From positions 1 to 7,748 of the forward strand of contig CANNNN010000118.1 of NCBI GenBank assembly GCA_947506075.1: 7,748 nt of DNA, written 5' to 3'. The DNA comes from Methylococcaceae bacterium. Its GTDB lineage: Bacteria > Pseudomonadota > Gammaproteobacteria > Methylococcales > Methylomonadaceae. Below the pieces are notes generated by a model, which was not told where the DNA came from, ran no database searches, and saw only the letters and a program-made list of their open reading frames with translations. The translations under genes were made by a program, and so were the position numbers. Positions 5,932 to 7,748 of the stretch are shown here, one piece after another (positions within the stretch are counted from its first letter, which is position 1; each line of letters opens with the position of its first letter).

Positions 5932-6756
5932 ATGGCACAGTTTATTTTAAGCCAAATCATCATCTATCCGGTAAAGTCATTAGCAGGCATTAGCGTAAAC
6001 AGCTGGCCCGTCACCGAAAAAGGCTTACAGTACGACAGAAAATGGATGCTTATCGACCCTAACCGGCAATTCCTTAGCCAAAGGACGCTGCCGACCATGG
6101 CCTTAATTAAAACCGAGCTGACCAGTAATAACTTGATCCTGTCGGCACCTGGCATGGAACACCTGTCAATACCATTAGCGCCTGTTGATGGAGAGATCAT
6201 TGACAGCACCATCTGGCATGACCAGTGTAATGCACGTAGCGTTTCACCAGAGGCGGATCAATGGCTAAGCGATTTTTTAAAGCGGGAATGTCGTCTGGTT
6301 TACCAACCCGATGAAATCATTCGCCAAGTCGACCCCCGTTACGGGCAACCTGCCGACAAAGTGGCATTTGCTGATGGCTTTCCGTTTCTAATCATTTCAG
6401 AAAATTCGCTAGCTATTTTAAATCAGCAAATGCAGTTAAGTTTACCGATGACCCGGTTCAGACCCAACCTGGTTATTTCCGGCTGTCCCGGCTATGCCGA
6501 AGACAGCTGGCGAAAAATCAGCGTTGGCGCTATCGATTTCAGATTGCCCAAACCCTGCTCCCGCTGTTCAGTCCCAGCCATCGACCCGGAAACCGCGCAA
6601 ACCGGCAAGGAACCTCTCGCCACGCTCAGCCGCACCCGTAAATGGCAAAATAAAGTTTATTTCGGACAAAATGCGCTGCATGACCAATGCGGTTTATTGA
6701 CTGTCGGCGATGCAGTGCAGGTAAAACTGACCGGCGCAAATCAGCCGCCGCTATAG
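5932..6756 (+). CDS. MOSC domain-containing protein (YcbX/mARC-type, no ferredoxin domain)
   Basis: A 274-residue cytoplasmic protein with an N-terminal MOSC beta-barrel half and a C-terminal MOSC domain. The N-terminal marker is YPVKSLAGI at 12-20, followed by GLQYDRKWMLID at 31-42. The MOSC part carries DGFPFLIISENSLAILN near 148-164, TRFRPNLVISG at 174-184 and KPCSRC at 207-212. The cysteine pair 209/212 includes the expected molybdenum ligand. Family members bind molybdenum cofactor and reduce N-hydroxylated compounds, as E. coli YcbX and mammalian mARC do. E. coli YcbX has an extra C-terminal 2Fe-2S domain that is missing here, so a separate electron donor would be needed. No ribosome site is visible before the ATG at 5932. 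Eighteen nt separate it from the upstream stop, so coupled translation is possible. The exact substrate is unknown. Confidence 0.9.
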   Translation: MAQFILSQIIIYPVKSLAGISVNSWPVTEKGLQYDRKWMLIDPNRQFLSQRTLPTMALIKTELTSNNLILSAPGMEHLSIPLAPVDGEIIDSTIWHDQCNARSVSPEADQWLSDFLKRECRLVYQPDEIIRQVDPRYGQPADKVAFADGFPFLIISENSLAILNQQMQLSLPMTRFRPNLVISGCPGYAEDSWRKISVGAIDFRLPKPCSRCSVPAIDPETAQTGKEPLATLSRTRKWQNKVYFGQNALHDQCGLLTVGDAVQVKLTGANQPPL

Positions 6757-6778
6757 CCTCACACACAGCGAAAACCGA

Positions 6779-6794
6779 ACAAGATCCGTCTTGT
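6779..6794. repeat. Short hairpin after the MOSC gene
   Basis: ACAAGA (6779-6784) pairs perfectly with TCTTGT (6789-6794) around a TCCG tetraloop, 22 nt after the MOSC stop. The stem is AT-rich and there is no following T-run, so termination here is uncertain. Confidence 0.35.
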
Positions 6795-6816
6795 ACTACC
6801 CTGAAAGCATTAGTGC

Positions 6817-6859
6817 CTAGCCCAACATCCTGCTTGCCTGATCTGCAATGATGGGCTAG
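6817..6859. repeat. 12-base interrupted inverted repeat upstream of the FlgO-like gene
   Basis: The left arm CTAGCCCAACAT (6817-6828) and right arm ATGATGGGCTAG (6848-6859) pair at 11 of 12 positions, with one A-A mismatch, around a 19-nt loop. The right arm overlaps the spacer and -10 of the candidate promoter for the next gene. With no T-run after it on the plus strand, an operator or a remnant of a dispersed short repeat is as likely as a terminator. Confidence 0.45.
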
Positions 6860-6862
6860 TAT
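6834..6862 (+). promoter_or_regulatory. Candidate sigma70-type promoter of the FlgO-like gene
   Basis: TTGCCT (6834-6839) and TAGTAT (6857-6862) each match consensus at 4 of 6 bases and are separated by exactly 17 nt. The start of transcription would fall near 6869, just before the GGAG ribosome site at 6881-6884. The -10 overlaps the right arm of the inverted repeat at 6817-6859. Confidence 0.4.
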
Positions 6863-6892
6863 CAACCTAATTATTATTCAGGAGCTACATCA

Positions 6893-7522
6893 ATGTTAAA
6901 AAAGGCAACAATTTTTCCTGCTTTGCTCATGGCTGTTTTGACCGGCTGCACCTCAAGCCCTTATTACCAAGAACCTAAAGATGCCGACCTGGTAGAGGTT
7001 AGCTATGATGCAGCAGAAACGCTAAAACACAATCTTAAAAGAACAATACCTGAAGGCTCTCTGATAATTATCAGTACCCTGCTCAATGTAGATGATTTAA
7101 AAAAGACCTCCTCTTTCGGACGGATCATTTCGGATCAGCTCGCATCCGCTTTCCATAACTCAGGTTACCGAATTATCGGCATGGAAATGCCTATAGATTT
7201 GTTCGTTATGCAGGAAGGTGGGGTGTTGCATCTTTCCGATGAAACAAAAAAAATTCTTAAGGACTATGGCGCGGCTGCCATAGTGGGCGGCGTCTATGCT
7301 CCGGGCAAGAAAACTGCCTACGTTTCCCTGCGCATGATCGACACGGTTAGCAAAAATATTATCTCTTCTACCGACCTATCCGTACCTATGGGACCGGACG
7401 CAAAAACCTTACTGGAGTCTAAAGACGTGGGTTCAGCTGGTTCTCGTTCTGAGCAGACTGAGCCTCGTGCAGTCGAGCCAGCTAAAGAAGACGAAACGGC
7501 GGAACCCAAAAATCCACTATAA
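6893..7522 (+). CDS. FlgO-family outer-membrane lipoprotein
   Basis: A 209-residue lipoprotein. The signal peptide ends in the lipobox LTGC, with lipid-bearing Cys19. The next residues are Thr and Ser, with no Asp at position +2, which favours the outer membrane. Residues about 38-165 match the FlgO domain as I know it: a SYDAAETL helix, then LIIISTLLNVDDLKKTSSFGR (56-76, key part STLLNVDDL), ISDQLASAF, GYRIIGMEM and a late IVGGVYA strand at 130-136. In Vibrio, FlgO works with FlgP and FlgT in flagellar outer-membrane structures. No flagellar gene is seen nearby, so a flagellar role here is not shown. The tail from about 175 to 209 is rich in Glu, Pro and Ser, probably disordered, and looks like an extension beyond the domain. 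The start is clear: GGAG at 6881-6884 is eight nt before the ATG. Confidence 0.85.
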   Translation: MLKKATIFPALLMAVLTGCTSSPYYQEPKDADLVEVSYDAAETLKHNLKRTIPEGSLIIISTLLNVDDLKKTSSFGRIISDQLASAFHNSGYRIIGMEMPIDLFVMQEGGVLHLSDETKKILKDYGAAAIVGGVYAPGKKTAYVSLRMIDTVSKNIISSTDLSVPMGPDAKTLLESKDVGSAGSRSEQTEPRAVEPAKEDETAEPKNPL

Positions 7523-7535
7523 TTCAAAGAATTGC

Positions 7536-7561
7536 TTGGCCTTGCTTTACAGTAAGGCCAA
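7536..7561. terminator. Hairpin terminator between convergent genes
   Basis: TTGGCCTTGCT (7536-7546) pairs with AGTAAGGCCAA (7551-7561), giving an 11-bp stem with one G-U pair and a TTAC loop. It lies 13 bp after the FlgO-like stop and 25 bp after the stop of the convergent gene. Neither side has a strong T-run, and the minus-strand side (AATTCTTTG) is only slightly T-rich. Its position between two converging genes supports a bidirectional terminator. Confidence 0.6.
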
Positions 7562-7586
7562 CTTAACTGCGAATCTGCAGTATTTC

Positions 7587-7748
7587 TTACTCCAGCCATA
7601 CCCTGTAGGTTTTTTTGTCATCTTCAAACACAAACAGTTGCTGCGGAGTAATGCCGTTGACTCGAAGAGCAAGGCCCAACTGTTTAATATCGATTTTTCC
7701 TGAAGCTGTAATACGTTCCAAGACATCTTCAGGTACGAGACATTCCAA
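7587..7748 (-). CDS. 3' end of an unrecognised protein gene, running off the right edge
   Basis: The minus strand is open from the window edge to a TAA at 7587-7589, giving the last 53 residues of a protein whose start lies outside the window. The visible part reads as a normal soluble C-terminus: a PEDVLERI helix, IDIKQLGLALRV, NGITPQQLFVFEDD and a final YRVWLE. The convergent hairpin just beyond its stop supports it being a real gene end. I do not recognise the family. The evidence is the open frame, plausible composition and layout only. Confidence 0.55.
   Translation of the reverse strand: MECLVPEDVLERITASGKIDIKQLGLALRVNGITPQQLFVFEDDKKTYRVWLE

Noticed and set aside
7318..7703. Minus-strand 93-codon frame and plus-strand 78-codon frame around the FlgO-like gene end
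   Set aside because: The first is antisense to the FlgO tail and crosses the hairpin; the second overlaps the FlgO end out of frame, crosses the hairpin and runs antisense to the edge gene.

Overview
The window looks like chromosome of a gammaproteobacterium with roughly 45-50% GC by eye. A methylotroph or methanotroph of the Methylococcales type is my best guess. That guess is an inference from the gene families (a PQQ-alcohol-dehydrogenase-type ABC cassette, a FlgO-type lipoprotein, a PilZ-like helical protein). No rRNA, tRNA, transposase, integrase, phage gene or CRISPR array is visible.

Left part, minus strand (17-5396): a tight run of five genes read right to left. First comes a periplasmic type-1 binding protein (pedA1-like, 4200-5396). 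It is followed by a secreted seven-bladed YVTN beta-propeller (pedA2-like, 3235-4197), an ABC ATPase (pedB-like, 2498-3238) and an ABC-2 type permease (pedC-like, 1632-2501). The second to fourth of these are joined by stop/start junctions of 2 nt or by ATGA overlaps. This order is that of the PedA1A2BC cassette found beside PQQ-dependent alcohol dehydrogenases, which in Pseudomonas putida is linked to growth with rare earth elements. No quinoprotein dehydrogenase, cytochrome c or ped regulator lies in this window, so here the cassette stands apart from its usual enzyme partners. A fifth gene (17-1609) starts 22 bp after pedC and encodes a large helical protein with a C-terminal PilZ-like beta-barrel. 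It may be co-transcribed or may have its own promoter inside the end of pedC.

Middle (5397-5568): a divergent 172-bp control region. It carries a small perfect palindrome that overlaps a possible -10 box for the ped-like operon, and a weak possible promoter for the rightward genes.

Right part, plus strand (5569-7522): an unrecognised 114-residue protein, then 18 bp later a stand-alone MOSC-domain protein of the YcbX/mARC type. Next is a 136-bp spacer with two inverted repeats and a reasonable sigma70-like promoter, then a FlgO-family outer-membrane lipoprotein. A strong hairpin at 7536-7561 separates that gene from the 3' end of a convergent minus-strand gene that runs off the right edge.

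The most interesting unit is the ABC cassette. It combines an importer-style binding protein, a beta-propeller and an exporter-style permease, and its ATPase has an altered signature motif. Its substrate and direction of transport cannot be settled from sequence.
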